Shown: positions 51,566 through 61,159, counted from the stretch's first letter. The stretch: DNA of 64,000 nt from an uncultured Pelagibacteraceae bacterium (GCA_902624495.1 CACNYH010000001.1:1-64000); one strand, 5' to 3'. Translations and numbers: made by a program. The notes: generated by a model from the letters alone, not told the origin.

Positions 51566-53017
51566 ATGAAAGATATATACCTATCAACACAAACAACGCT
51601 AATTATTACTCTAGTAGTAGGCGCTTTTTTTATCGCCTTAGGTTATATAAATTTAAAAAAAATTTCAGATAATAAAAGCCTAATAATTGGTGACAGAAAA
51701 GAGAGTATTTTTTCATTAACAACGAGTTTATCAGCATCTGCCTTGGGAGCTTGGATATTATTCGGACCAGCTTCAGCAGCAACTTGGGGGGGAATAGGGG
51801 CAGTAATTGGATATGCGTTAGGTACAGCTGCACCTATGCTATTTTTACTAAATTTTGGACCGAAAATAAGGAGAGAATTTCCTAACGGAATGTCTTTAAC
51901 TGAGTTTATTAAAAGAAGATTTGGGACTGGAATTTTAAAGATAATGTTAATCTTAATTCTATTTTATTTGACAATTTTTTTGATAGCAGAAGTCACAGCA
52001 ATAGCTTTTTTAATAAATTTAATCTCAAAAACACCTTTATGGATAACATCCGGACTAACTTTAATCATATGTCTTTTATATATATTAAGAGGTGGATTTA
52101 AACTTTCGATTATTACAGATAAATATCAATTTATAATAATTTTAAGCATAATATTATTTTCTATATTTTTAATTTTAGGAAATTTAGAAATAAATAGTTA
52201 TGAACTGATTAAAAAAAATTCTGCAAAACTTATAAGTAAAAATTATATTCCAAATTACACTGCTGGATTGACATTTTTTATAGCTGTAGCAGCAACAAAC
52301 TTATTTCACCAGGGTAATTGGCAACGTGTCTTTGCTGCAAAAAATAACTTTATTTTAAAAAAAAGTTTAATCTACTCATCAATTATATCATTTTTGATTG
52401 TTTTTTGGATGGGCTACACAGGTCTAATATCTTTTTCACTTGATCCTAAAATAGAACCTGATTTAGCTTTTTTTAAAATAATGTTATCTAATGATAATGT
52501 TTTAATAATTGTTTCTATTTTAATTTTAGCCCTAGCTTTAACATTAAGCACAATTGATACATTAATAAACGCTATTTCAAGCCTAATAATTATTGATGGA
52601 AAAAAACTAAATAAATTTTTAAGTGGCAGAGAAATAAAAGATAAATCCAATAAATTAATTTTATTATTATGTTTGATTGTTTTTATTTTTGCTTCTAAAG
52701 GATATAGCATCTTATATTTATTTTTATTTGCAGATCTTCTTTGTTGTTCGGCAGTTGTAACAATATTCTATGGTTTTTTTAAAAAAAAAATTAATACAAG
52801 ATTGTCTTTAGTATCAATTATTCTTGGTTTAGGCACAGGTTTATTATTTTTCCCAAGTCAAAATTTTCAATCAAGTCTTTTAGTAGGTAATATTATGTCT
52901 ATAGAAAATTTTAGTCCAATAGTCTTATCAAACTTACTCTTTATTTCATTTTTTGTAGCTATAATTGTACCACTTGTAATAATAACAACTCACTCTTTAC
53001 GTAATTCGTTAAGATAA
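51566..53017 (+). CDS. thiV: sodium/solute symporter, predicted thiamine-pyrimidine (HMP) transporter ThiV
   Basis: SSF-family transporter, 483 residues, about 13 membrane helices. Typical segments: TTSLSASALGAWILFGPASA (about 50-70), PMLFLLNFGPKIRREFPNGM, LTEFIKRRFGTGILK and ATNLFHQGNWQRVFAAKN (about 245-260). The TPP riboswitch directly in front ties it to thiamine supply. In SAR11 such a gene was named thiV and proposed to import the pyrimidine precursor HMP, which these cells need. The ligand is inferred from that context, not from residues. It overlaps rarD tail-to-tail by 28 bases. Confidence 0.88.
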   Translation: MKDIYLSTQTTLIITLVVGAFFIALGYINLKKISDNKSLIIGDRKESIFSLTTSLSASALGAWILFGPASAATWGGIGAVIGYALGTAAPMLFLLNFGPKIRREFPNGMSLTEFIKRRFGTGILKIMLILILFYLTIFLIAEVTAIAFLINLISKTPLWITSGLTLIICLLYILRGGFKLSIITDKYQFIIILSIILFSIFLILGNLEINSYELIKKNSAKLISKNYIPNYTAGLTFFIAVAATNLFHQGNWQRVFAAKNNFILKKSLIYSSIISFLIVFWMGYTGLISFSLDPKIEPDLAFFKIMLSNDNVLIIVSILILALALTLSTIDTLINAISSLIIIDGKKLNKFLSGREIKDKSNKLILLLCLIVFIFASKGYSILYLFLFADLLCCSAVVTIFYGFFKKKINTRLSLVSIILGLGTGLLFFPSQNFQSSLLVGNIMSIENFSPIVLSNLLFISFFVAIIVPLVIITTHSLRNSLR

Positions 53018-53862
53018 ATAGATACAGCTATCCAAATTATTACGAAACCAAAAAACTTTTCAAAGGTTAGAATCTCATCAAAATAAGTTATTCCCAAAAG
53101 AAATTGCGATGTTGGAGTTAAAAACAAAATCATACTCGCTGGACCGATTCCAATTATCTTAAATCCTAAAGTATATAAAAAGAGAGGCACCAAAGTCATA
53201 AATCCAGACCAAAATAAATAAAAAGATAAAAGAGGTTCTTTATAAGAAAAAACATTTAAATTTAAATTTATTAAATAAATAAATAATACAATTGCTATAG
53301 GAGATATTAGCAATGTTTCTATCAACAGACCTATATCTGATGAAACTTTAATTTTTTTTCTTATTAATCCATAAATACTAAAAGTTATTGCAACAGTAAG
53401 ACCAATCCAAGGTAATTCACCAAGTTTTATTAAAAAGTAAAATAAAGAAATTACTACTAATATTACCGCAATAAATTGATTTCTATTTAGTTTTTCTTTT
53501 AAAAATACTCTTCCTAAAAATACACTTATTATAGGGTAGATATAATATCCTAAACTTGAATCTAATAATCTATTTACATTGACGGCATAAAGCCAGGTTG
53601 CCCAGTTTATACTTACCAATAAACCTGATAAAAAAAGTAATAACTGATTTTTTCTCTTTTTAAAAATTTCAATAAATTCTGGCCATTTTTTATAAAAACT
53701 TGTTGTAAGAATTAAAAGAACTGCAGTCCAAATAGTTCTGTGAACAGTCAATTCAATAAATGATGCAAAAGATACAAATTTGAAAAAAATCGTCCCCACA
53801 ACACCCCACCAAAGAGATGCAAAAGCAGCATAAAAAATTCCTGATAATTGTTTTCGTTGCAT
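52990..53862 (-). CDS. rarD: EamA-family transporter, RarD-like
   Basis: Drug/metabolite-superfamily permease. 290 residues, ten predicted helices as two EamA repeats. The start GIFYAAFASLWWGVVGTIFF and ELTVHRTIWTAVLL resemble RarD (family: E-x-x-x-H-R-x-x-W-S). SINWATWLYAVN and TPTSQFLLGITYFDE also match. Substrate unknown. Starts 56 bases from tRNA-Ser, on the other strand. Confidence 0.88.
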   Translation of the reverse strand: MQRKQLSGIFYAAFASLWWGVVGTIFFKFVSFASFIELTVHRTIWTAVLLILTTSFYKKWPEFIEIFKKRKNQLLLFLSGLLVSINWATWLYAVNVNRLLDSSLGYYIYPIISVFLGRVFLKEKLNRNQFIAVILVVISLFYFLIKLGELPWIGLTVAITFSIYGLIRKKIKVSSDIGLLIETLLISPIAIVLFIYLINLNLNVFSYKEPLLSFYLFWSGFMTLVPLFLYTLGFKIIGIGPASMILFLTPTSQFLLGITYFDEILTFEKFFGFVIIWIAVSIYLNELRKE

Positions 53863-53917
53863 TACAAAGTTGATGCAATATAAGTTAATTTTCTTTATAA
53901 AGATATGTAAAGCTTGT

Positions 53918-54012
53918 GGTGAGATGGGTGAGTTGGTTTAAACCAGGAGTTTGCTAAACTTCCGTAGTATTTAACTATGCTACCGAGGGTTCGAATCCCT
54001 CTCTCACCGCCA
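53918..54012 (+). tRNA. tRNA-Ser (anticodon GCT)
   Basis: Acceptor GGTGAGA (53918-53924) pairs with TCTCACC (54002-54008); discriminator G54009 and encoded CCA at 54010-54012. The anticodon loop TTGCTAA reads GCT. A long variable arm (CCGTAGTATTTAACTATGC region) fits class II tRNA-Ser. The lytic transglycosylase gene ends two bases later on the other strand. Confidence 0.95.
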
Positions 54013-54013
54013 A

Positions 54014-56269
54014 TTAGTTAAAATAACTATCTATTTGTACAGGTTCTTTTCTTAGAATATATTTGTAAACATTAATATTTTCTAGAACTCGTTGAACGTA
54101 ATTTCTAGTTTCTTCAAATCTAATTTGTTCAATCCAATTAATATAAGAAATTTGACCTTTTGAAGGATCTCCATTTACTCTTCTCCAAGTTTTTACTCTA
54201 TTTGGACCCGCATTGTACGCGGCAATAGCAAACGGGAAAACACCATTATAATCATTGAGCAGTCCATTAAAATAATATGAACCAAGTTTAATGTTGTATT
54301 CTGGATCTGCTGTTAGTCGACTTATACTATAAGGTAGTTTTGCTTGTTTAGCTACGATCTTAGCTGTGTACTTCATTAACTGCATCATACCTCTAGCTCC
54401 AGCCCAACTATTTGCTTTTCTGTCAAATTCACTTTCTTGTCTGATTATTGCAAGAACAATTTCTTGTTTAGGCATCTGTTTATTATTTACAATTTTTGGA
54501 GTGGCAATAACTGGATAATTATATTTATTCAAAAATCTTTTTTCATAGGATGCTTTTTTTGATATTTGAATTGCAAAATCATATCTTTCAACAGATGTAG
54601 ATAACTCTGCTGCTAAAACTTCACTACCTTTCTCAATATTAAGTTCAGCCAAATGTTTAAGAATATCTTTAGCATATTGGCTTGCATCAAGTTCATGTAA
54701 TAGAATAACATGTTTAATAAGTTTATTTTTTTTAAACTCTTTTTCGTAATCCTTATCAAAATTACTTTCATCTCTTAATTCAAAATTCCCACCCGGATTA
54801 ACCTTATTGAAAGCAAGTTGTCCATAATAAGTCATTGGAAATTTTGCTGCTTCTGAAAAAAAATTATTAGCAGTTTCCTTTTCATTTAATCTTTCATACG
54901 ATTCTCCTAACCAATATGCTCCTCTAGCTAAGCTTATAGGATAGCCAACATTATTGTAAAAATTTTGAAAATGATTAATTGCATACTCAGGAGATTTCAA
55001 AAAAGTTAAAGCTATCCAACCAGATAGCCATTCAGCCTCCGCAAAAGATGGACCAGATGATAGGGAGTGTTCACTAGCTACTTTATATGCTGTCTTATAT
55101 CTTTTTTTGTAAATTAAACTTCTCGTAACACTCTCTCTCTGTTCCCACCATTTATCCGGTCTAACCATTTGTTTTTCAGTTTTATTCGCGTTTTGATATA
55201 AAATTTCTAAAGATCCGTCTAATCGTCCTCTTCGGTTTCTCCATCTCAATCTATCAAACTCTAAACCAGGATCTTTTTTTAAATACTGAGGAACCTTTGC
55301 TATTGCATTGTCTACACCATAAGAGTTACTCATTAAAATTTGTCTTGCATTATAAAGAGCTCTTTGATCGGTAGGCAAATACTTAAGCATTCTTTTTAGA
55401 TCCCAATATTTCCTTTCCCATGCTAAATAATCAGCTCTTTTTACATGATCATCTGACGAGATAAATTTTTTAAATTTAGCTCTGTAATAACCCAAATCAT
55501 TTTTTCTTATCTCAGCAGTGATCCATCCTTCTTTAACTAACTCTTTGACTTTTTCTAGCTTTCCTTGTTCTAGATAGGCCTCAGCTAATTTAATTTTACC
55601 TAAGCCACCTAAGGGAGGATATTTTTCAAACCAATTAATTATTGATGTAGGTGAATTATTTCTTAAATATATTTTTTCTTCTGCCAAATATCTTATTCTG
55701 TTAATTCTTGGATAATAATCATTTTGTTCTATAAATTTTTTATATTCACTAAATGACGCTCCATTTCTAGTGGTTTTGAGATGCATCCAAGTAATTAATT
55801 TTCTGAACTCACTATCTTTAACCTTTTGGGCGCTTTTTAAAGCACTATTCCATTTTTTTTGTTTAATAAAATCAATTGTTTCTTTTGCTCTATCGAAATC
55901 CTTTTTATTAAGAACTTTTGAACTTTTTACTTCTTTTGATGAAATTTTATATGTAATTGGTTTTTTTCTAGGGTACACAAATGTAGATGATACCTGTGTT
56001 TTTACTTCTTCTTTAAGCTCTGTTTTTATTTCTTTTTTTTTAGTAGGCTCTTTTTTTTGTTCAACTTCGGCTAGTTTAGTCTCACCTTTTTTTTCTAATA
56101 ATGGCTTTGGCGCAGGTAGATTTTTATTAATACTTTCTTGGATCTGTTTTTCTGACTTTTTAAAAATTGATGGTTTTTTTTGCGGTAATAGGAAATCTGT
56201 CTCTGAATAAACGATACTAATTTTCAAAAATGATAATAAAAATACTAGACTAATTAATCTATTAAGCAT
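54014..56269 (-). CDS. slt: soluble lytic murein transglycosylase
   Basis: Periplasmic muramidase cleaving peptidoglycan to 1,6-anhydro products. 751 residues from ATG 56269, which gives a signal peptide (MLNRLISLVFLLSFLKISIV, 1-20); a longer frame from 56365 would run into dapA. A Lys/Glu/Pro-rich linker (about 30-120), then an alpha-helical superhelix (about 130-580), then the SLT domain with catalytic Glu612 in RQESEFDRKA, GARGMMQLM and AIAAYNAGPNRV. Divergent from dapA by 31 bases. Confidence 0.93.
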   Translation of the reverse strand: MLNRLISLVFLLSFLKISIVYSETDFLLPQKKPSIFKKSEKQIQESINKNLPAPKPLLEKKGETKLAEVEQKKEPTKKKEIKTELKEEVKTQVSSTFVYPRKKPITYKISSKEVKSSKVLNKKDFDRAKETIDFIKQKKWNSALKSAQKVKDSEFRKLITWMHLKTTRNGASFSEYKKFIEQNDYYPRINRIRYLAEEKIYLRNNSPTSIINWFEKYPPLGGLGKIKLAEAYLEQGKLEKVKELVKEGWITAEIRKNDLGYYRAKFKKFISSDDHVKRADYLAWERKYWDLKRMLKYLPTDQRALYNARQILMSNSYGVDNAIAKVPQYLKKDPGLEFDRLRWRNRRGRLDGSLEILYQNANKTEKQMVRPDKWWEQRESVTRSLIYKKRYKTAYKVASEHSLSSGPSFAEAEWLSGWIALTFLKSPEYAINHFQNFYNNVGYPISLARGAYWLGESYERLNEKETANNFFSEAAKFPMTYYGQLAFNKVNPGGNFELRDESNFDKDYEKEFKKNKLIKHVILLHELDASQYAKDILKHLAELNIEKGSEVLAAELSTSVERYDFAIQISKKASYEKRFLNKYNYPVIATPKIVNNKQMPKQEIVLAIIRQESEFDRKANSWAGARGMMQLMKYTAKIVAKQAKLPYSISRLTADPEYNIKLGSYYFNGLLNDYNGVFPFAIAAYNAGPNRVKTWRRVNGDPSKGQISYINWIEQIRFEETRNYVQRVLENINVYKYILRKEPVQIDSYFN

Positions 56270-56300
56270 AAGTTTAAGGATATCTACCTTATATTGTTTT

Positions 56301-57170
56301 ATGCTTAAAGGATCAATTGTTGCATTAATAACCCCATTTAAAGATGATAATCTTGATGAAAACACGTATAGAAGTTTAATTGATTATCACTTAAATAACG
56401 GCACAAATGGTATAGTCCCCGGAGGCACCACTGGAGAGTCTCCCACTTTATCTCATAGTGAACACAAAAAAATTATAGAGATAGCGGTTAAAGAATGTAG
56501 TGGAAAAATACCTGTGATAGCTGGCACAGGATCTAATTCAACGGATGAAGCTGTTGAATTATCTCAATACGCTGAAAAAGCCGGTTCAGATGCATTATTA
56601 GTTGTTACACCATATTACAACAAACCAACTCAAGAGGGCTTGTACCAACATTATAAAAAGATAAACGATAGTGTTGGAATACCAATTATAATTTATAACA
56701 TTCCGTCAAGATCAGTAATAGATATGTCAGTTGAAACCATGAGCAAACTATATGAACTAAAAAATATAGCCGGTGTAAAAGATGCAACTGGTGACTTAAA
56801 TAGAGTAGATCAGCAATTAAAAGCAATGGGAAAAGATTTTATTCAGCTAACTGGAAATGACGATAATGCTCTAGAGTTTAATAAAAGAGGTGGAGTGGGA
56901 GCTATCGGAGTCACAGCAAATATAGCTGCTAAAATTTCTTCTGATTTTCAAAAAGCTTGTGAGCAAAAAAATGAGGAAGCAGAGTCGTTAGATAGGCTCT
57001 TACAGCCCTTACATTCAGCGTTATTTATTGAAAGCAATCCATCACCAGTAAAATATGCAGCATCATTACTAGGTATGTGCAATCCATCTGTAAGATTACC
57101 ATTAGTTGAAATTAGAGAAGCAACAAAAAAGAAAGTTTCAGAAGCACTTAAAGTAGCTAAATTACTTTAA
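56301..57170 (+). CDS. dapA: 4-hydroxy-tetrahydrodipicolinate synthase
   Basis: Condenses pyruvate with aspartate semialdehyde in lysine/diaminopimelate synthesis. 289 residues. [10 protein letters not shown] (41-50) with Thr43/Thr44, Tyr106 in [12 protein letters not shown], Tyr132 in IIYNIPSRS, and the Schiff-base Lys160 in GVKDATGDL. It heads a run of ten overlapping genes; smpB starts on its last stop base (TAATG). Confidence 0.98.
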   Translation: MLKGSIVALITPFKDDNLDENTYRSLIDYHLNNGTNGIVPGGTTGESPTLSHSEHKKIIEIAVKECSGKIPVIAGTGSNSTDEAVELSQYAEKAGSDALLVVTPYYNKPTQEGLYQHYKKINDSVGIPIIIYNIPSRSVIDMSVETMSKLYELKNIAGVKDATGDLNRVDQQLKAMGKDFIQLTGNDDNALEFNKRGGVGAIGVTANIAAKISSDFQKACEQKNEEAESLDRLLQPLHSALFIESNPSPVKYAASLLGMCNPSVRLPLVEIREATKKKVSEALKVAKLL

Positions 57171-57643
57171 TGAAACAAAATATAGCGCCCGGAAGAAAAA
57201 TAATTTGTTTAAATAGAAAAGCTAGTTTTAATTATTTTTTTTTAGAAACTTTAGAAGCAGGTATTTCTTTAAAAGGATCAGAAGTCAAATCGCTAAGAGA
57301 GGGCAAAGGAAGCATTGCAGACTCATACGCTATAGATAACAACGGAGAATTATTTTTAATTAATTCTCATATTCCACTTTACAGACAATCATCCTATAAC
57401 AACCATAATCCTAAAGGTGAGAGAAAACTTCTCTTAAAGAGGCGAGAAATTAATAAGTTGATTGGAAGAATAAATCAGGAAGGTTTGACTATTATTCCTA
57501 CTAAGATGTATTTCTTTAAAGGAAAAGTAAAAATTGAAATCGCCGTTGCAAAAGGAAAAAAACTTTACGATAAAAGACAAGTAAAGAAAAAGAGAGATTG
57601 GAATAGAGAAAGAGCGAGACTGTTAAGTAGAAATAATAAATGA
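57170..57643 (+). CDS. smpB: SsrA-binding protein SmpB
   Basis: Carries tmRNA to stalled ribosomes. 157 residues. [40 protein letters not shown] (about 34-53), and the basic C-terminal tail [20 protein letters not shown]. tmRNA itself was not seen in the window. The folK ATG overlaps its stop (ATGA); dapA-smpB adjacency is common in alphaproteobacteria. Confidence 0.97.
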   Translation: MKQNIAPGRKIICLNRKASFNYFFLETLEAGISLKGSEVKSLREGKGSIADSYAIDNNGELFLINSHIPLYRQSSYNNHNPKGERKLLLKRREINKLIGRINQEGLTIIPTKMYFFKGKVKIEIAVAKGKKLYDKRQVKKKRDWNRERARLLSRNNK

Positions 57644-58158
57644 TACACCTTAATATTGGATCAAATCTAAATTCTATTCATGGTTCTAGATTTGATAATA
57701 TTTCAATTGCAATTCGGTTACTAATTGAAGCGAAAATTCAAATTGAAAAAATTTCTAATTTTTATGAAACACCTTCTTATCCAAATCAGAAACTACCAAA
57801 GTTTCTTAATGTAGGAACTTTAGTAAATAAAAACTTAAATCTTTTAAGATTATTTAAAGTAATAAATTTAATCCAAAAAAAAATTGGCAGGACTAAAACA
57901 AAGAAAAACGATCCTAGAGTAATTGATATTGATATAGTTGATTTTAATGGTTTAATAAAAGACTCAAAAGATCTTGTTTTACCGCATCCGAGAGCACATT
58001 TAAGAAATTTTGTTTTATATCCGATTTTAGAAATTGATCCTAAATGGTCACATCCAATTTTAAAGAAAAATGCCCAATTTTTAATAAATAATTTAAGCCA
58101 AAAATCCCGGATTGAGATTACAAGATTAAATAAAAATGTTAAAATAAAGCATGATTAA
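57640..58158 (+). CDS. folK: 2-amino-4-hydroxy-6-hydroxymethyldihydropteridine pyrophosphokinase
   Basis: Pyrophosphorylates the pterin in folate synthesis. 172 residues. N-terminal [29 protein letters not shown] near residue 42, and the catalytic [20 protein letters not shown] (about 86-105) with the paired Asp residues, then [20 protein letters not shown]. Not fused to folP or folB. Overlaps the rsh start by eight bases. Confidence 0.94.
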   Translation: MIHLNIGSNLNSIHGSRFDNISIAIRLLIEAKIQIEKISNFYETPSYPNQKLPKFLNVGTLVNKNLNLLRLFKVINLIQKKIGRTKTKKNDPRVIDIDIVDFNGLIKDSKDLVLPHPRAHLRNFVLYPILEIDPKWSHPILKKNAQFLINNLSQKSRIEITRLNKNVKIKHD

Positions 58159-59899
58159 CAATAATGAATTAATTAATCAGATTAAATCTTACAATAAATT
58201 TTTAAATTCAGAGTCATTAAGCAAGGCATATGACTTTGCTTTAGAGGCGCATCAAAACCAAAAAAGAGAAGAGGGGGTTCCATATATTATTCATCCAGTT
58301 GCAGTAGCAAAAATTTTAACTGAATTAAAATTAGATAGCGCAACAATTACAACTGGACTTCTTCATGACACTATAGAGGACACTAACGTAACCTATGCAA
58401 CTGTTAAAAAAGAGTTTGGTGAAGAAGTTGCCAATTTAGTCGATGGTGTAACTAAAATTTCTGCATTAGAGGATAAAGCATCTACAGATTCTAAAGCTGA
58501 AAATTTTAGAAAATTAATCTTAGCAACATCTAAAGATATAAGAGTTTTATTAGTCAAACTTGCCGACAGATTGCACAATATGAGGACAATTCAATTTGTA
58601 AAAGATAAAGATAAAATAATTAGAAAGGCAAAAGAAACTATGGAAATTTATGCCCCATTAGCTGATAGGATGGGGATGAATAGAATTAGAGACGAGTTAG
58701 AGGATTTGTCTTTTTCAGTTCTCAATAAACCAGCAAGAGATTTAATTTTAGAAAGATTAAATTTTATTAAAAATAATACTGATGATACATTTAAAACAAT
58801 TTCTAAAGAATTAATTGAAATACTAAATCAAAATGGGATAACTGCAACTATAACAGGACGAGAAAAAACACCTTTTTCAATTTGGCGCAAAATTCAAAAT
58901 AAAAAAATATCCCTTGAACAACTTACCGATATTATAGGCTTTCGCGTAATAGTTAACACATTGGAAGATTGCTACAAAACTTTGGGTATCTTTCATAGTA
59001 GATTTCCAACTATTCCAGGCAAATTTAAAGACTATATATCAACACCTAAGATCAATAAATACAAATCAATTCACACAGCTGTGATAGGTCCTAAGAAAAA
59101 TAGAATAGAGATACAAATTAGAACACATGAAATGCACGAGTTTGCCCAAAGGGGTATAGCTTCTCATTGGAAATATAAATCCTCAGAAAAGTTTTCAGAA
59201 TTATCATGGAAAGAATATGACTGGTTAAGAGATTTAGTTGAAATTATTGAGGCAGGTACTAGCCCTGAACATTATTATGAATTTACAAAATTACAAATGT
59301 TTCAAGAAAATGTATTTTGTTTTACTCCCAAAGGAGCTGTTATAAAACTACCTAAACAAGCGACCCCGATTGATTTTGCGTATGCTGTTCATACGAAAAT
59401 AGGAAATAGTGCCGTAGGTTGCACTGTAAATGGAAGTCACTCTACATTACAAACAATTTTGAAAAATGGAGATTTAGTGAATATCGAAACCTCTAAAAAT
59501 GCAACTCCCTCTTTACATTGGCTCTCATCCTCTAAAACTGGAAAAGCTCGTTCTGCCATTCGAAGATTTTGGCAAGATAGATCTACAGAAAACTTAAATG
59601 TTATTGAAAAAAATTATTCAAGCACAATTGAGGTTGATTTACCCCACAAACCTGGAGTATTAGGTCATATAACCTCGCTTATTGGTCTTAATAAAGGAAA
59701 TATAGTGAATTTAGAAATTATTAAAAGATCAAAGGAACATCTTACTTTTTCTTTTGACTTGCAAATTAAAGATTTGAAAAACTTTACAAACTTGATAAGT
59801 CAAATAAAGCAAAGTAATTTAAGATTTAAAATTATTCGACATAAACAGAAAAAAAATGCTTTCATTAGAAGAATCTTTGAAAATTTTAAAAGAAACTAA
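58151..59899 (+). CDS. bifunctional (p)ppGpp synthetase/hydrolase, RelA/SpoT homologue, short form
   Basis: Makes and breaks the alarmone (p)ppGpp. 582 residues, well below the usual 700-750. Hydrolase domain with YIIHPVAVAKIL (45-56) and HDTIED (72-77). Synthetase domain (about 235-350) with GREKTPFSIWRKI, DIIGFRVIV and RIEIQIRTHEMHEFAQRGIA. Both sets of catalytic residues look intact. TGS domain from about 386 (FCFTPKGAVIKLP) and ACT domain from about 490. The helical and Cys-rich/zinc-finger region normally between TGS and ACT is cut to about 40 residues. Its last 44 bases overlap pyrE. Confidence 0.93.
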   Translation: MINNNELINQIKSYNKFLNSESLSKAYDFALEAHQNQKREEGVPYIIHPVAVAKILTELKLDSATITTGLLHDTIEDTNVTYATVKKEFGEEVANLVDGVTKISALEDKASTDSKAENFRKLILATSKDIRVLLVKLADRLHNMRTIQFVKDKDKIIRKAKETMEIYAPLADRMGMNRIRDELEDLSFSVLNKPARDLILERLNFIKNNTDDTFKTISKELIEILNQNGITATITGREKTPFSIWRKIQNKKISLEQLTDIIGFRVIVNTLEDCYKTLGIFHSRFPTIPGKFKDYISTPKINKYKSIHTAVIGPKKNRIEIQIRTHEMHEFAQRGIASHWKYKSSEKFSELSWKEYDWLRDLVEIIEAGTSPEHYYEFTKLQMFQENVFCFTPKGAVIKLPKQATPIDFAYAVHTKIGNSAVGCTVNGSHSTLQTILKNGDLVNIETSKNATPSLHWLSSSKTGKARSAIRRFWQDRSTENLNVIEKNYSSTIEVDLPHKPGVLGHITSLIGLNKGNIVNLEIIKRSKEHLTFSFDLQIKDLKNFTNLISQIKQSNLRFKIIRHKQKKNAFIRRIFENFKRN

Positions 59900-60437
59900 C
59901 GCTCTTTTAGAAGGTCATTTTATATTGTCATCTGGATTACATAGCCCTCAATATATTCAATGTGCTCAACTGATGAGCAAACCAAGTGAAGCATTTAAAA
60001 TATGCTCCTCTCTCTCTCAAAAAATAAAAAAAGAATTTAAAGAATTCGATCTTATCTTATCACCTGCTATGGGAGGTATAATCGTAGGCTTTGAAATTGG
60101 AAGAATATTAAATAAAGAAACTATTTTTTCTGAAAGAGTTAATGGTGAATTTAAACTGCGAAGAGATTTTACAGTAAATAAAAATCAAAAAGTTTTAATA
60201 ATCGAAGATGTAATTACTACTGGAAAATCAAGCTTAGAATGTTCTAAAATTGTGGAAGATAATAATGCAATCATCGTTGGATATGCTTGTTTAATAGATA
60301 GATCTAATGGAAAATCAGCAATTAAAGAAAAAATAGTATCACAGATAAAGATAGATATTCCTACTTATACAGAAAAAAATTTACCAAAAAATTTATTAGC
60401 TCTTAAAGCTGTAAAACCTGGAAGTAGAAATCTTTAA
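59856..60437 (+). CDS. pyrE: orotate phosphoribosyltransferase
   Basis: Makes orotidine monophosphate from orotate and PRPP. 193 residues. LLEGHFILSSGLHSPQYIQC (17-36), LSPAMGGIIVGFEIGRIL (about 68-85) and the PRPP loop VLIIEDVITTGKS (113-125). The ATG at 59856 lies inside the rsh 3' end; residues encoded in the overlap belong to the normal N-terminus, so the long overlap seems real. pdxJ follows by TAATG. Confidence 0.95.
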   Translation: MLSLEESLKILKETNALLEGHFILSSGLHSPQYIQCAQLMSKPSEAFKICSSLSQKIKKEFKEFDLILSPAMGGIIVGFEIGRILNKETIFSERVNGEFKLRRDFTVNKNQKVLIIEDVITTGKSSLECSKIVEDNNAIIVGYACLIDRSNGKSAIKEKIVSQIKIDIPTYTEKNLPKNLLALKAVKPGSRNL

Positions 60438-61159
60438 TGAGTAAAATAAGACTTGGTGTAAATATAGACCACGTAGCAACAGTAAGAAATGCAAGAGGAG
60501 AAAATTATCCAAGCCCTTTAAGAGCTGCCTTATTTGCGCAAAAAAGCGGAGCCGACTCTGTAACCATTCATCTTAGAGAGGACAGAAGGCATATTAATGA
60601 CTCCGATTTAAAAGAAATAAAATCTAAACTTAAAATTCCATTTAATCTTGAAATTGCAGCTACTAATGAAATGTTTAAAATAGCTTTAAAAAGAAAACCA
60701 CCATTTATATGCATAGTTCCTGAAAAAAGACAAGAAATTACAACAGAGGGGGGGCTTAATTTAAATTTTAGAAAAAATTTTCTAAAAAAAATAATAAATA
60801 AATTAAAGAAAAATAAATCAAGAGTTAGTCTTTTTGTAGAACCAAATTTAAATGATATTAAAGAATCAAAAAATTTAAATGCTGATTGTGTTGAAATACA
60901 TACTGGAAAATTTTGTAATTTAGTTAACAAAAATAAAAATTATAAAAATGAATTAAAAAGAATAAAAACAGCTGTAACAATGGGAAATAAGTTAGGTTTG
61001 GAAGTTCACGCTGGGCATGGCCTTACTTATAAATCTGCAAAAATATTATCAAAAATCTCAGGCATAAAAGAATTTAATATTGGTCATTTTTTAATTGGAG
61101 AGTCAATTTTTGTAGGTCTCAATAAAACTATTAAAAATTTCAGAAAGATCGTTAAGTAA
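60437..61159 (+). CDS. pdxJ: pyridoxine 5'-phosphate synthase
   Basis: Last step of DXP-dependent vitamin B6 synthesis. 240 residues, TIM barrel. RLGVNIDHVATVRNARGENY (4-23), SVTIHLREDRRHIND (about 42-56), CIVPEKRQEITTEGGL with the phosphate/catalytic Glu region, and VHAGHGLTYKSA. pdxJ-acpS-lepB-rnc order is the normal proteobacterial one. Confidence 0.97.
   Translation: MSKIRLGVNIDHVATVRNARGENYPSPLRAALFAQKSGADSVTIHLREDRRHINDSDLKEIKSKLKIPFNLEIAATNEMFKIALKRKPPFICIVPEKRQEITTEGGLNLNFRKNFLKKIINKLKKNKSRVSLFVEPNLNDIKESKNLNADCVEIHTGKFCNLVNKNKNYKNELKRIKTAVTMGNKLGLEVHAGHGLTYKSAKILSKISGIKEFNIGHFLIGESIFVGLNKTIKNFRKIVK

Noticed and set aside
53870-53901. TTGATG and TATAAA as a promoter for tRNA-Ser
   Set aside because: The spacing is 20 bases, outside the usual range; no better pair was found, so no promoter is called.
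55770-56210. Plus-strand open frame of 146 codons inside slt, hydrophobic and Cys/Phe/Ser-rich
   Set aside because: It is antisense to the Lys/Pro-rich linker of the transglycosylase; composition is explained by that.
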